A DNA stretch of 64,000 bases, taken from Bifidobacterium saimiriisciurei (GTDB taxonomy: Bacteria > Actinomycetota > Actinomycetes > Actinomycetales > Bifidobacteriaceae). The position numbers and the translations under genes were made by a program. Below the pieces are notes generated by a model. It searched no databases and had not been told where the DNA came from. It saw only the letters and a program-made list of their open reading frames with translations. The stretch lies in assembly GCF_010667655.1 (NCBI RefSeq), contig NZ_WHZU01000005.1, positions 124,001 through 188,000 on the forward strand, in the 5' to 3' direction. Below, one piece after another: positions 47,091 to 55,536 of this stretch. Numbering within the stretch: position 1 is the first letter of the stretch; every line of letters starts with the position of its first letter.

Positions 47091-47338
47091 TGTTCCCATC
47101 CTTCCTTATGAATGTTCCGCCTCGCGTGCGGGAGCGGATGAGAACGACGATGCCAGAGCGGCGCGCACCGACGCCAGCGGCGTCGGCAATGTTGACGAAC
47201 GTGGCCGGAAACGGGCCCGACGGAGCCTCGATGTGGATGACGCAACGGCCTTCCACAATCCCGCGGTTTTTCGAGGCCGTTCGTTCACGAGAATGTGGAC
47301 GGTTTCACCGGCATCCACAACGTTCGTCCCGAAAACGA

Positions 47339-47384
47339 CCGTCGGCGATGTGGACGCCCGGACGGGTATCCACATCGCCGACGG
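47339..47384 (-). terminator. Terminator of the copper ATPase gene
   Basis: A perfect 16-bp stem (CCGTCGGCGATGTGGA with TCCACATCGCCGACGG) begins 20 bases after the stop and is followed on the minus strand by TCGTTTTCG. The 47091-47338 stretch holds no gene and should contain the adhesin promoter. Confidence 0.75.
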
Positions 47385-47403
47385 TGATTCGCCGAGCTCC
47401 GAA

Positions 47404-50244
47404 CTACTTGACGAACTCCTCGGGATGCTTGGCGAAGGCGGCGGCGCAGCCGGCGCCGCAGAAGTAGTAGGTCCTGCTGTTGTAGTCGTGGCTGGCGGTG
47501 GCCTTGGCCGGGTCCACGCTCATGCCGCACACGGGGTCGGTCTCCGACCCGCCGTGATGCATCTGCATGCCGCCCATATCGTGTCCCATGTGTCCTTCGT
47601 GTTCGTTCTTGCGGCTGAACAATGCCATGATGGTTCCTTTCCTTTGGTTCCGTTGACGATTCCTTTGAATCGAAATCCTATAGGGCTTCACGTGCTCGGG
47701 GTCGAATCCGTTCAATCGGCCGGCGTTCGTCACCACCGACAGCGACGAGCAGGCCATGGCCGCGCCCGCGATCATCGGATTGAGCAGCATGCCGACGAAC
47801 GGGTACAGCACGCCGGCGGCCACCGGGATGCCGATGCCGTTGTAGCCGAACGCGAAGCCGAGGTTCTGACGGATGTTGCGCATGGTGGCATGCGCCAGGT
47901 CGATGGCCGTGACGACGCCTTGCAGCGAGCCGTTCATCAGCGTGATCTGCGCGGATTCGATGGCCACGTCAGTGCCGGTGCCGACGGCGAAGCCGACGTC
48001 GGCGCGCGCCAACGCCGGCGCGTCGTTGATGCCGTCGCCGACCATGGCGACCACGCGGCCTTCGGCTTTGAGCCATGCCACCTCGTCGGCCTTGTTCTCC
48101 GGCCGCACTTCGGCCACCACGTGCTCGATGCCCACCTCGCCGGCGACGGCCTTCGCCGTGCGCCCGTTGTCTCCGGTGAGCATGACCACGTCGATGCCGC
48201 GCGAGCGCAGCTTCGCAACGGCATCCTTCGACGTCGGCCGTACGACGTCGGCCACGGCCACGACGGCGGCAAGCAAGCCGTCGATGGCGACCAATACCGG
48301 CGTCTTGCCTTCGGCGGCGAGCCGGTCCATGGCGGCGAACACGTCGTCCACGGTTTCGCCGGCCTCGTCGGGCATGCCGACGTCATGCTCGTCCATATAT
48401 TCCGCGTTGCCGACGAGTATGCGTCGGCCGTCGGCGAGCGCCTGCACGCCGCCGCCGGCCGACGACCTGAATTCCGACGGCTTCGGCACGTCGACGCCAC
48501 GAGAACGGGCGCCGGCGACGATGGCCGCGGCCAGGGGGTGTTCGGAATCGTGTTCGGCGGCAGCGGCAAGGCGGAGCACGTCGTGGTCATGACCATGCCA
48601 TGCGCCGAACGCGACGATGTCGGTCAGCTGCGGCCTGCCTTCGGTGATGGTGCCGGTTTTGTCGAGCACGACGGTGTCGATGCGGGCCGCGGTCTCCAAC
48701 GCTTCCGCGGATCGGATGAGCACGCCGTATCGTGCGGCCTTGCCGGTGGCGATGGTGATGGACAACGGCGTGGCGAGCCCGAGCGCGCAGGGGCAGGCGA
48801 TGACCAGCACGGAGACGGCGGCGACCAGCGCATGCGTGACGCGTGGTTCGGGACCGAACGCATACCAGAGCGCACACGCCCAGATGGCGATCAGCACGAC
48901 GACGGGCACGAAGACGGACGAGACCTTGTCGGCGAGGCGCTGCACCGGCGCCTTGGAACTTTGCGCGGCCTTGACCAAGGCCACGATCTGCGAGAGCACG
49001 GTGTCGGCGCCGGTTGTGGTCACGCGGTAGCGCAGCGAGCCCGCGCCATTGACGGTCGCGCCGGTCACGGTGTCGCCTGCGGTCTTGCGTACGGGCATGG
49101 ACTCGCCGGTGATCATCGATTCGTCGACCGACGATTCGCCGGAGACGACCGTGCCGTCGGCCGGCAGCTGTTCGCCCGGCCGCACGACGACGACGTCGCC
49201 GACGATGACCTGTTCGACGGGGATTTCGACCTCCGCGCCGTCGCGTTCCACCCGCGCGATCCTGGGCCGCAGGGCGACAAGGCTTTTCACCGCCTCGTTG
49301 GTGCCGGCGCGGGCGCGCGCCTCCAGCACCTGCCCGACCAGCATGAGGGTGATGATGGTGCCGACGGCCTCATAGTATGGTTCGTGCGAGGCGGCGGGCA
49401 GCACCTCCGGCGCGAAGGTGACGACGAGACTGTAGAGCAGCGCCGCCATGGTGCCGACGGTGATGAGCGCGTTCATTTCGGCGTTGCGGTGACGGATGGC
49501 GGCCCAGCCGCTGACGTATATGGGCCGGCCGGAGTAGAACACGACCGGCAGCATGAACAGCAGCTGCACCCATGCGTCGAGATGGTAGAGATGGAACATC
49601 GCGGCCATGAACACCGGCAGCGTGCAGATGGCGGCGACGACGAGACGGCGCACGAGGGTGCGGAACTCCTTGCGGGAGGCGGCGTCTTCAATCTCTTCGG
49701 TGCCCTTGGCACCTTTGGCATCCGTGGCACCTTCGGCATCCGTGGCATCCTCGGCGACCGCCGAGTCGTCGTTCCGCCCGGCATCGCCCGTATTGGCGGC
49801 CTCCATGCCGGCGGCGCCTCCACTTGACGCATCGTTTGCCACCACGCCGTTCTTCACCGGCGCGATGCCATGTTTCGCCGGCAATACGCGCAATGTGCCA
49901 TGCAGCATGTTCATGCCGCAGGCGAAGCCGAAGTCACCGGCCTCGGTCGGCGTCAGACGGACGGTCGTCGTGCGGAACGGCGGCAGTTCCCTGTCGATGC
50001 CGAAATCGGGGAACACGACGTGCGACGAGCACTCGCCGGTCTCCTTCCTATCGAAGACCAGCCTCACCGGCACGCCGGCCTCGACCTCGACGACCGACGG
50101 ACTGTATCCGCCCTGCACGGCGATGACGGCCTCCTGCTCGCCGTTGCCCATCGTCGCGCGATACGCCTTGCGCGGCGCGAGAAAGAACCAGACGACGCCC
50201 GCACTCAGCACGAGCGCCAACACCGGCGCCACGATAGTTCCCAT
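47404..50244 (-). CDS. Copper-transporting P-type ATPase with N-terminal cupredoxin and C-terminal YHS domains
   Basis: 946 residues. After one helix comes a cupredoxin-like domain ([26 protein letters not shown]), with Cys, His and Met copper ligands, in place of the usual HMA domain. The P1B ATPase follows: [51 protein letters not shown], and ion-path motifs GYNG and [16 protein letters not shown], where CopA proteins normally end. A 15-residue linker leads into a Met/His-rich YHS domain ([29 protein letters not shown]). An AAAGGAAAGGA site precedes an internal ATG at 47628, so the YHS domain (47404-47628, 74 aa) could also be made alone. The ATG at 50244 has AAGGAG six bases upstream. It is divergent from csoR. 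Confidence 0.93.
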   Translation of the reverse strand: MGTIVAPVLALVLSAGVVWFFLAPRKAYRATMGNGEQEAVIAVQGGYSPSVVEVEAGVPVRLVFDRKETGECSSHVVFPDFGIDRELPPFRTTTVRLTPTEAGDFGFACGMNMLHGTLRVLPAKHGIAPVKNGVVANDASSGGAAGMEAANTGDAGRNDDSAVAEDATDAEGATDAKGAKGTEEIEDAASRKEFRTLVRRLVVAAICTLPVFMAAMFHLYHLDAWVQLLFMLPVVFYSGRPIYVSGWAAIRHRNAEMNALITVGTMAALLYSLVVTFAPEVLPAASHEPYYEAVGTIITLMLVGQVLEARARAGTNEAVKSLVALRPRIARVERDGAEVEIPVEQVIVGDVVVVRPGEQLPADGTVVSGESSVDESMITGESMPVRKTAGDTVTGATVNGAGSLRYRVTTTGADTVLSQIVALVKAAQSSKAPVQRLADKVSSVFVPVVVLIAIWACALWYAFGPEPRVTHALVAAVSVLVIACPCALGLATPLSITIATGKAARYGVLIRSAEALETAARIDTVVLDKTGTITEGRPQLTDIVAFGAWHGHDHDVLRLAAAAEHDSEHPLAAAIVAGARSRGVDVPKPSEFRSSAGGGVQALADGRRILVGNAEYMDEHDVGMPDEAGETVDDVFAAMDRLAAEGKTPVLVAIDGLLAAVVAVADVVRPTSKDAVAKLRSRGIDVVMLTGDNGRTAKAVAGEVGIEHVVAEVRPENKADEVAWLKAEGRVVAMVGDGINDAPALARADVGFAVGTGTDVAIESAQITLMNGSLQGVVTAIDLAHATMRNIRQNLGFAFGYNGIGIPVAAGVLYPFVGMLLNPMIAGAAMACSSLSVVTNAGRLNGFDPEHVKPYRISIQRNRQRNQRKGTIMALFSRKNEHEGHMGHDMGGMQMHHGGSETDPVCGMSVDPAKATASHDYNSRTYYFCGAGCAAAFAKHPEEFVK

Positions 50245-50273
50245 AGTCATCTCCTTGCATCCACGGACCACCA

Positions 50274-50292
50274 TATACCCCATAGGGGTATA
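50274..50292. promoter_or_regulatory. CsoR-type copper operator
   Basis: TATACCCCATAGGGGTATA, an exact palindrome, lies between the divergent ATPase and csoR genes, 30 bases before the ATPase start. CsoR operators in other Gram-positives have this ATACCCC/GGGGTAT form. Two ACAGGTATA direct repeats further on (about 50382 and 50399) probably belong to the csoR promoter. Confidence 0.8.
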
Positions 50293-50430
50293 ATGCAATC
50301 AGCGATATCGCCCTGCGCAAACGCTCACCGGACCTCGCAGACGCCGACCGCCCACACCGACGGCCACGGAGATATCGAACATACAGGTATACGAACACAC
50401 AGGTATATATAGGAATGCAAAGGAGCGAGC

Positions 50431-50874
50431 ATGGCACGGTCCTCGACGCCGGAGGCATCATCCACCAAATCCGCCAAGGCGGCACGCAGGCCGGCGGAGC
50501 GCCGCAACCACTGCCACGACGCCCGGCCGTACGACGAGGGCGTCCATAACACCTCGCCGCACGACGAACACGACGGCTTCCCACACAGTGCACACAACGG
50601 ATATGACGCCGATCAGAAGAAGATCCTCGCCCGCCTCAGCCGCATCGAGGGGCAGATCCGCGGCATCAGGCAGATGACCGAGAACGGCGAATACTGCATC
50701 GACATCCTCACGCAGATCGCCGCGGCGAACAGCGCGCTGAAGTCGGTGGCGATGCTGCTGCTCGACGACCATCTCAATCATTGCGTGCGGCAGGCGGCCG
50801 CCGAAGGCGGGGCCGTCGCCGACGAAAAGCTCGACGAGGCCAGCGCCGCGATACGCCGCCTCGTCAAGTCATAG
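50431..50874 (+). CDS. csoR: CsoR-family copper-sensing repressor
   Basis: A 147-residue all-helical repressor. The core starts KILARLSRIEGQIRGIRQM and contains the copper triad Cys-x24-His-x3-Cys (EYCIDIL ... DDHLNHCV). This matches the Cys36/His61/Cys65 pattern of the copper-sensing branch rather than the formaldehyde branch. A 60-residue His/Asp-rich N-terminal extension (RNHCHDARPYDEGVH, SPHDEHDGFPHSAH) is unusual and could bind or buffer metal. AAAGGAG precedes the ATG. Divergent from the copper ATPase with a CsoR operator between; it likely represses both. Confidence 0.92.
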   Translation: MARSSTPEASSTKSAKAARRPAERRNHCHDARPYDEGVHNTSPHDEHDGFPHSAHNGYDADQKKILARLSRIEGQIRGIRQMTENGEYCIDILTQIAAANSALKSVAMLLLDDHLNHCVRQAAAEGGAVADEKLDEASAAIRRLVKS

Positions 50875-50884
50875 GACAAGCCAC

Positions 50885-50919
50885 AAAAAAGGCGGATGCC
50901 CTCGTGGGGGCATCCGCCT
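50885..50919. terminator. Terminator between csoR and the hypothetical gene
   Basis: AGGCGGATGCC pairs with GGCATCCGCCT; six T follow on the minus strand. It serves the convergent hypothetical gene and probably csoR as well. Confidence 0.85.
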
Positions 50920-51002
50920 ATGACGCATAAGTCAATCACATCACGACCGACGGGAACGAATGGGCGACGTCGACGATTCGGCAAGACCCGTCGGCCCACC
51001 GA

Positions 51003-51419
51003 TCACCAGTGGTTGGCGCCGGGGCCTTCGAACTTCACGTTGAAGCCGCGCTCGTAGTGCAGGTACATGTTGGCGCCGTAGCGATCGACATCGCGGTGGG
51101 TGAAGAGCATACGGATCGCGAACGCGGTCTGCACGTCGAGCGGCAGGGCGCGGAACGCCTTGTAGGCATCCCAGCCGTCACGGGCGACGGCCTGATCGGA
51201 GACGAACGCGTAGCCGTAGCCGTCCTCGTTCACGTAGCCGAGGAAAGGCAGGTCCCAGGCGTCGTGCTCGGTCAGAGCGGCCTTGTAGTCCTCGACCTTG
51301 GCGAGGGCCTCATCCGAAATGCCAAACGAACGAGCCACACGGTTGGCCTCCGCCGTCTTGCGGTCGGCGTAGGCGCCATAAAGTGAGGTATCGACGGTAA
51401 TCTGCTTGTTATCCGCCAT
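51003..51419 (-). CDS. Conserved-looking hypothetical protein, 138 residues
   Basis: Not recognised. The protein starts MADNKQITVDTSLYGAYADR, has no signal peptide or membrane helix, and is rich in Tyr, Asp and Ala. Notable blocks are ARSFGISDEALAKVEDYKAA, LPFLGYVNEDGYGYAFVSDQ and FTHRDVDRYGANMYLHYERG. It is preceded by AAAGGATGACC at a good distance, and the frame upstream to 51641 has no ribosome site. Codon use fits the genome and it has a terminator, so it is probably real. It is divergent from glgE across a 354-base region with several palindromes. Confidence 0.75.
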   Translation of the reverse strand: MADNKQITVDTSLYGAYADRKTAEANRVARSFGISDEALAKVEDYKAALTEHDAWDLPFLGYVNEDGYGYAFVSDQAVARDGWDAYKAFRALPLDVQTAFAIRMLFTHRDVDRYGANMYLHYERGFNVKFEGPGANHW

Positions 51420-51435
51420 GGTCATCCTTTCCCCT

Positions 51436-51668
51436 CGCACGCTCACCACTGAGCGCGCGGTTTTCGTTTCGCGTGTGAGATGTAACATAAAATGCAACAT
51501 CCGACGCTGGTTTGCGTTCATGACATCAACCGGTTTAGTTGATGTGCACAAGTAACACCATACCCCATATTTTTCGCATATCACGACGCGTTCACATGTT
51601 TTTAACGCGACTTTTTGAAATTTGTCATATTGCACGTTCAAATGACGAAATGAACATTTCGAATGTTC
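51436..51668. promoter_or_regulatory. Divergent control region with three palindromes upstream of glgE
   Basis: The 354-base gap holds CGCTCACCACTGAGCG (about 51438-51453, near the hypothetical gene start), ACATCAAC/GTTGATGT (51523-51530 and 51538-51545) and the exact palindrome GAACATTTCGAATGTTC (51652-51668). All are operator-like; no regulator can be assigned. The stretch is AT-rich. Confidence 0.5.
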
Positions 51669-51737
51669 GTTTTGTGTGCGTATTATCGTGACGAAGCGTT
51701 CGAAATCGTTAATTAATAGTTATTTAACCACGCGGTA

Positions 51738-51767
51738 TTCAGCGTGTCGCACTGCAACACTTACAAT
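51738..51767 (+). promoter_or_regulatory. glgE promoter, likely leaderless
   Basis: TTCAGC and TACAAT (51762-51767) with an 18-base spacer; TACAAT ends six bases before the ATG at 51774 and there is no ribosome site, so the mRNA should begin at the start codon. Confidence 0.6.
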
Positions 51768-51773
51768 GGCAGC

Positions 51774-54071
51774 ATGACTGAATCAAGTAGTACCAAGGTC
51801 ACCACGTCCATTCCAACCGCTGTCTCCGGCGAGTCCTCACCGGACGTACAGAGCGCCTCTGCGGGTAATCCGTCCAGCGCGGGTACTCGCAGGACTTCGG
51901 CAAAGGCTTCGTCAACGAAGACGAAGCGCAAAGCCACGACAACCCGCAAACGCCGTTCGGCATCCAAGCCCGCAGCGGACACACCCGACGCCCTGATCGC
52001 GGCACCCACCCTCCCCATCGACGAGCCCGGCCAGTTCGGCCGCATCAACGTGCTTGACGTCACCCCGAACGAGGAGGGCGGCCTGTATCCGGCACGCGTG
52101 GAGCTCGGCGAGCAGTTCACCGTCACCGCCCAGGTGTTCATCGAGGGACGCACCAAGGTCGGCGCGACCGCCGTGCTGCGCACCCCGCGCGGCAAGATCA
52201 TGGCCAACCGCACCATGACCTGCGTCAACCCCGGCCTCGACCGCTGGACCGTCGAGCTGCAGGCCGGCGAGCACTCCGACGTCAAGCCGTGGGAGGAGGG
52301 CTTCGCCGCCGTCAAGCGCCAGCTCGGCAACTGGACCGTCACCGTCGAAGGCTGGGAGGACACATTCGCCACCTGGCTGCATGACGCCCGCATCAAGGTC
52401 CGCGTACACGACTCCGACGTGGAGAACGCGCTGGACGAAGGCGCCGAGCTGCTGACCCGCTGGTCGAAGACCCGCGCCAGCAAGCTGCATGCCGAAGCCA
52501 AGAAGACGCTGCAGGCCGCGGCCGCCACGCTCGCCAACAAGGAGCTCAAGCCGGCCGAGCGACTGGCCGCCGCGGACAACGACGAGATCGCCGCGCTGCA
52601 CGAGTCCAACCCGCTGCGCGACGGCGTGAGCGAGTCCCGCCCCGTGAAGCTCAAGGTCGAGCGTCCGAAGTCCTCCTTCGCCGCCTGGTACCAGTTCTTC
52701 CCGCGCTCCGAAGGCGCCTATGTGGACGAGGCCACCGGCAAGATCGTGCAGGGCACGCTCAGGACGTCGGTCTCCGGCCTCGAACGCGCGAAGGCCGAAG
52801 GCTTCGACATCGTGTACCTGCCGCCGATCTTCCCCATCGGCGTGACCAACCGCAAGGGACGCAACAACACGCTGGTCGCCGGCCCCGACGATCCGGGCTC
52901 GCCGTTCGGCATCGGCAGCGAACTCGGCGGCCACGACACCGTCGACCCGCTGCTCGGCACGATGGACGACTTCAAGGCCCTCACCGCCAAGGCGCATGAG
53001 CTCGGCCTCGAGATCGCCCTCGACTTCGCACTGCAGTGCTCGCCCGACCACCCGTGGGTCAAGGAGCACCCGAACTGGTTCCGTCACAAGCCCGACGGCA
53101 CCATCGCGTTCGCCGAGAACCCGCCGAAGAAGTACCAGGACATCTACCCCATCGACTTCAACGCCGACATGGAAGGCATCGAGAAGGAGGTCGTGCGCCT
53201 GATGAACCTGTGGATCGACGCCGGCGTGACCATCTTCCGCGTGGACAACCCGCACACCAAGCCCGTGCGCTTCTGGCAGGACGTCATCGCCGCCGTGACC
53301 AAGAAGCACCCGGAGACGCTGTTCCTGGCCGAGGCGTTCACCCGTCCGGGCATGATGCGCGCGCTGAGCTACGCCGGATTCACGCAGTCACACTGCTACT
53401 TCCCGTGGCGCAACACCAAGGAGCAGCTCGAGGAGTACCTCAACACCACGAACTGCGACGACGGCTTCTACCAGCACAACACGTTCTGGCCCACCACGCC
53501 CGACATCCTCACCGCCTACGTGCGCGACAACGGCATCGCCGGTCACGCCGTGCGCGCGGTGCTCGCCGCGCTCGGCTCCCCCAGCTGGGGCATCTACAAC
53601 GGTTACGAGCTCATCGAGAACCGTCAGCGCCCCGGATTCGAGGAGCAGATCGACAACGAGAAGTACGAGATCAAGGTGCGCGACTGGAGCCAGGCCAAGG
53701 AGTACGGCATCGCCGAGATGCTCACCAGCCTCAACCGCATTCGTCGCGAGCACCCGGCCACGCACAGCTACCACAACGTGACCGTGCTGCGCAGCTCCGA
53801 CGACAACGTGCTCGCCTTCGTGCGCCACACGCCGGCCGAGTTCACCGGCACCGGCAAGCCGGACACGCTGATCGTGGTGGTGAACCTCGACGGACACAAC
53901 GCCCACCAGTCGCTCATCCATCTCGAGCTGGGCGATTTCGGCCTGCCGACCGACCGTGGCGTGCAGCTGAAGGACGAGCTCACCGGACGCGAGTTCACGT
54001 GGGGCTGGGACAACTTCGTCTCCCTCGCCCCGTGGGCCGACGTCGCCCACGTCCTCAGCGTCCAGTACTGA
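51774..54071 (+). CDS. glgE: Alpha-1,4-glucan:maltose-1-phosphate maltosyltransferase GlgE
   Basis: A 765-residue GH13 (subfamily 3) enzyme that extends alpha-1,4-glucan from maltose 1-phosphate. A Ser/Thr/Lys-rich N-terminal tail of about 70 residues precedes domain N (FGRINVLDVTPNEEGGLYPA, WTVTVEGWEDTFATW). The barrel has YLPPIFPIGVTNRKGRNN, LDFALQCSPDHPWVKEHPNW, the nucleophile in TIFRVDNPHTKP, the acid in LFLAEAFTRP and a later FWPTTPD. Length is somewhat above M. tuberculosis GlgE because of the tail. No treS, mak or glgB gene is adjacent, so the source of maltose 1-phosphate is not shown here. GlgE is common in actinobacteria. Confidence 0.94.
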   Translation: MTESSSTKVTTSIPTAVSGESSPDVQSASAGNPSSAGTRRTSAKASSTKTKRKATTTRKRRSASKPAADTPDALIAAPTLPIDEPGQFGRINVLDVTPNEEGGLYPARVELGEQFTVTAQVFIEGRTKVGATAVLRTPRGKIMANRTMTCVNPGLDRWTVELQAGEHSDVKPWEEGFAAVKRQLGNWTVTVEGWEDTFATWLHDARIKVRVHDSDVENALDEGAELLTRWSKTRASKLHAEAKKTLQAAAATLANKELKPAERLAAADNDEIAALHESNPLRDGVSESRPVKLKVERPKSSFAAWYQFFPRSEGAYVDEATGKIVQGTLRTSVSGLERAKAEGFDIVYLPPIFPIGVTNRKGRNNTLVAGPDDPGSPFGIGSELGGHDTVDPLLGTMDDFKALTAKAHELGLEIALDFALQCSPDHPWVKEHPNWFRHKPDGTIAFAENPPKKYQDIYPIDFNADMEGIEKEVVRLMNLWIDAGVTIFRVDNPHTKPVRFWQDVIAAVTKKHPETLFLAEAFTRPGMMRALSYAGFTQSHCYFPWRNTKEQLEEYLNTTNCDDGFYQHNTFWPTTPDILTAYVRDNGIAGHAVRAVLAALGSPSWGIYNGYELIENRQRPGFEEQIDNEKYEIKVRDWSQAKEYGIAEMLTSLNRIRREHPATHSYHNVTVLRSSDDNVLAFVRHTPAEFTGTGKPDTLIVVVNLDGHNAHQSLIHLELGDFGLPTDRGVQLKDELTGREFTWGWDNFVSLAPWADVAHVLSVQY

Positions 54072-54103
54072 GCCGCCGGCCGTCAACGATATCAGCCGAT
54101 TGG

Positions 54104-54139
54104 ATTCGGGTCCGTACCGCATAACGCACGGACCCGAAT
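54104..54139 (+). terminator. Hairpin after glgE
   Basis: ATTCGGGTCCGT pairs perfectly with ACGGACCCGAAT, about 30 bases past the glgE stop; no strong T run. Confidence 0.65.
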
Positions 54140-54140
54140 T

Positions 54141-54227
54141 CCCGAAATCCGCGATTCATCGTGTCAAACGGTCGCTTTCCCGCCGAAAATCGACCGAAAA
54201 GCACCGCGAATCGCGGATTTCGGCACT
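54141..54227. repeat. 86-bp inverted-repeat element, copy 1
   Basis: CCGAAATCCGCGATTC (54142-54157) and its exact complement GAATCGCGGATTTCGG (54208-54223) bound 50 bases of non-coding DNA. A related copy with the same end sequences and a partly matching middle lies at 63165-63250. Confidence 0.75.
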
Positions 54228-54255
54228 TACATACCGGTTCTTTCCAGGAACAACG

Positions 54256-55527
54256 ATGTCCCATAATTCCGCCAAATCCCGAACGCATTCCGACATGCCG
54301 TGGCGTCTTGCACTTTCCTTGCTCATCGGTCCCGCCTGTTGGCTCATGCCGCATCAAGGCGTCGCCATGATTCTGCTGCCGCAGAAAATCGCCGACATCT
54401 CCCCCAACGACAAAGTGGCTTTGGTCGCCGCGTTCTCCAGCACCAGCATGATTATCGGACTATTTTCCAATATATTGTTCGGCGCGTTTTCCGATATCAC
54501 CAGAACCCGTTTCGGCAAACGTACTCCATGGATAGTCGGATGTTCCATCGGCTCGGCGCTGCTGCTGTACGGACTATCCACGGCATCGTCGATTCCGATG
54601 CTGCTGGCATGGTGGTGCTGTTGCGAAGCGGTTATCAACGGGGTGGCGGCCCCGATGATTGCCCAGCTTTCTGACCGCATCCCGGACCGATGGAAAGGGA
54701 CAGTTTCGGCCTGCTATGGCATCAGCCAAACCATCGGCAACCAAATCGGCATTGCCATCGCATCGTTATATCTAGACAACGTACGATTCGGTATCCGGAC
54801 GTTCGCCATCGTCGCCGCCATCGGCGGTCTGGCGTCCATGGGAATCGCCGGCGAACCATCAAACCTCACGGAACGAGGCCATCACGTATCCGCACGCGCG
54901 CTGATACGTCATTTCATTCCACCGACCCAGAATGCCGGTAACTTCTACAAGGCCCTCATCTCCAAGTTCCTGATGCTCGCAGCATCCGGCATGACCAACA
55001 GCTATCTGCTATACATAGCCACGGATTATCTGCATGCGCGTAATCAGCAGTCACTGCTATCCACCACTGCCTCCATCACCTTAATCACGGGAATCACATG
55101 CTCCCTCATCGCCGGACCACTGTCGGACCGTCTTAACAGGGTGAAATCGTTTGTCGTCATCGCGTTGCTCATTATGGCGGCAGGGTCGGCGCTTCCTGCG
55201 TTTTCCGGCAATGAAACACTTTTTCTCACCGGAATGCTCATCGTCGGCATCGGTATGGGCGTTCATGCTTCGGTCGATCAGAAACTCAACCTGCTCGTTC
55301 TGCCCAATCCCGACACGGCAGCCAAAGATCTCGGCGTCATGAACGTGGCGAACACGATGGGAACGCTATGCGGCTCATTGGCCGCCGCCTACATCATCGG
55401 AACATGGGGATATCACAAACTGTTCATCGCGGAATGCCTAATCATGTGCATCGGCGCGGTTCTCGCGGCATGCGTCCGAATCGAGCGTCCGAACGCCGTC
55501 ATATCACCAACCTCGAAAAATGCATGA
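54256..55527 (+). CDS. MFS transporter, probable glycoside/sugar carrier
   Basis: A 423-residue protein with twelve predicted helices. The loop after helix 2 reads FGAFSDITRTRFGKRTPWIVG; the FGKRTPWI form is typical of glycoside-pentoside-hexuronide and related sugar carriers. A second half begins after an extended central loop (PSNLTERGHHVSARALIRHF), with GPLSDRLNRVKSFVV as the repeat of the loop motif. AGGAA precedes the ATG at 54256; earlier in-frame starts lack a site. Base composition is noticeably lower in GC than glgE, hinting at later acquisition. It is convergent with a LacI regulator, nine bases apart, next to GH43 genes, so import of released pentosides is a reasonable guess. Confidence 0.82.
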   Translation: MSHNSAKSRTHSDMPWRLALSLLIGPACWLMPHQGVAMILLPQKIADISPNDKVALVAAFSSTSMIIGLFSNILFGAFSDITRTRFGKRTPWIVGCSIGSALLLYGLSTASSIPMLLAWWCCCEAVINGVAAPMIAQLSDRIPDRWKGTVSACYGISQTIGNQIGIAIASLYLDNVRFGIRTFAIVAAIGGLASMGIAGEPSNLTERGHHVSARALIRHFIPPTQNAGNFYKALISKFLMLAASGMTNSYLLYIATDYLHARNQQSLLSTTASITLITGITCSLIAGPLSDRLNRVKSFVVIALLIMAAGSALPAFSGNETLFLTGMLIVGIGMGVHASVDQKLNLLVLPNPDTAAKDLGVMNVANTMGTLCGSLAAAYIIGTWGYHKLFIAECLIMCIGAVLAACVRIERPNAVISPTSKNA

Positions 55528-55536
55528 TGACGGTCG

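Noticed and set aside
47106-47375. 89-residue minus-strand ORF between the adhesin and copper ATPase genes
   Set aside because: It starts inside the ATPase terminator hairpin and has no ribosome site.
46834-49827. 997-residue plus-strand ORF opposite the copper ATPase
   Set aside because: Antisense shadow; the ATPase motifs are on the minus strand and the ORF crosses two gene boundaries.
51652-51668. LexA/SOS box upstream of glgE
   Set aside because: GAAC/GTTC arms are present, but the spacing is nine bases instead of the four expected for actinobacterial LexA sites.
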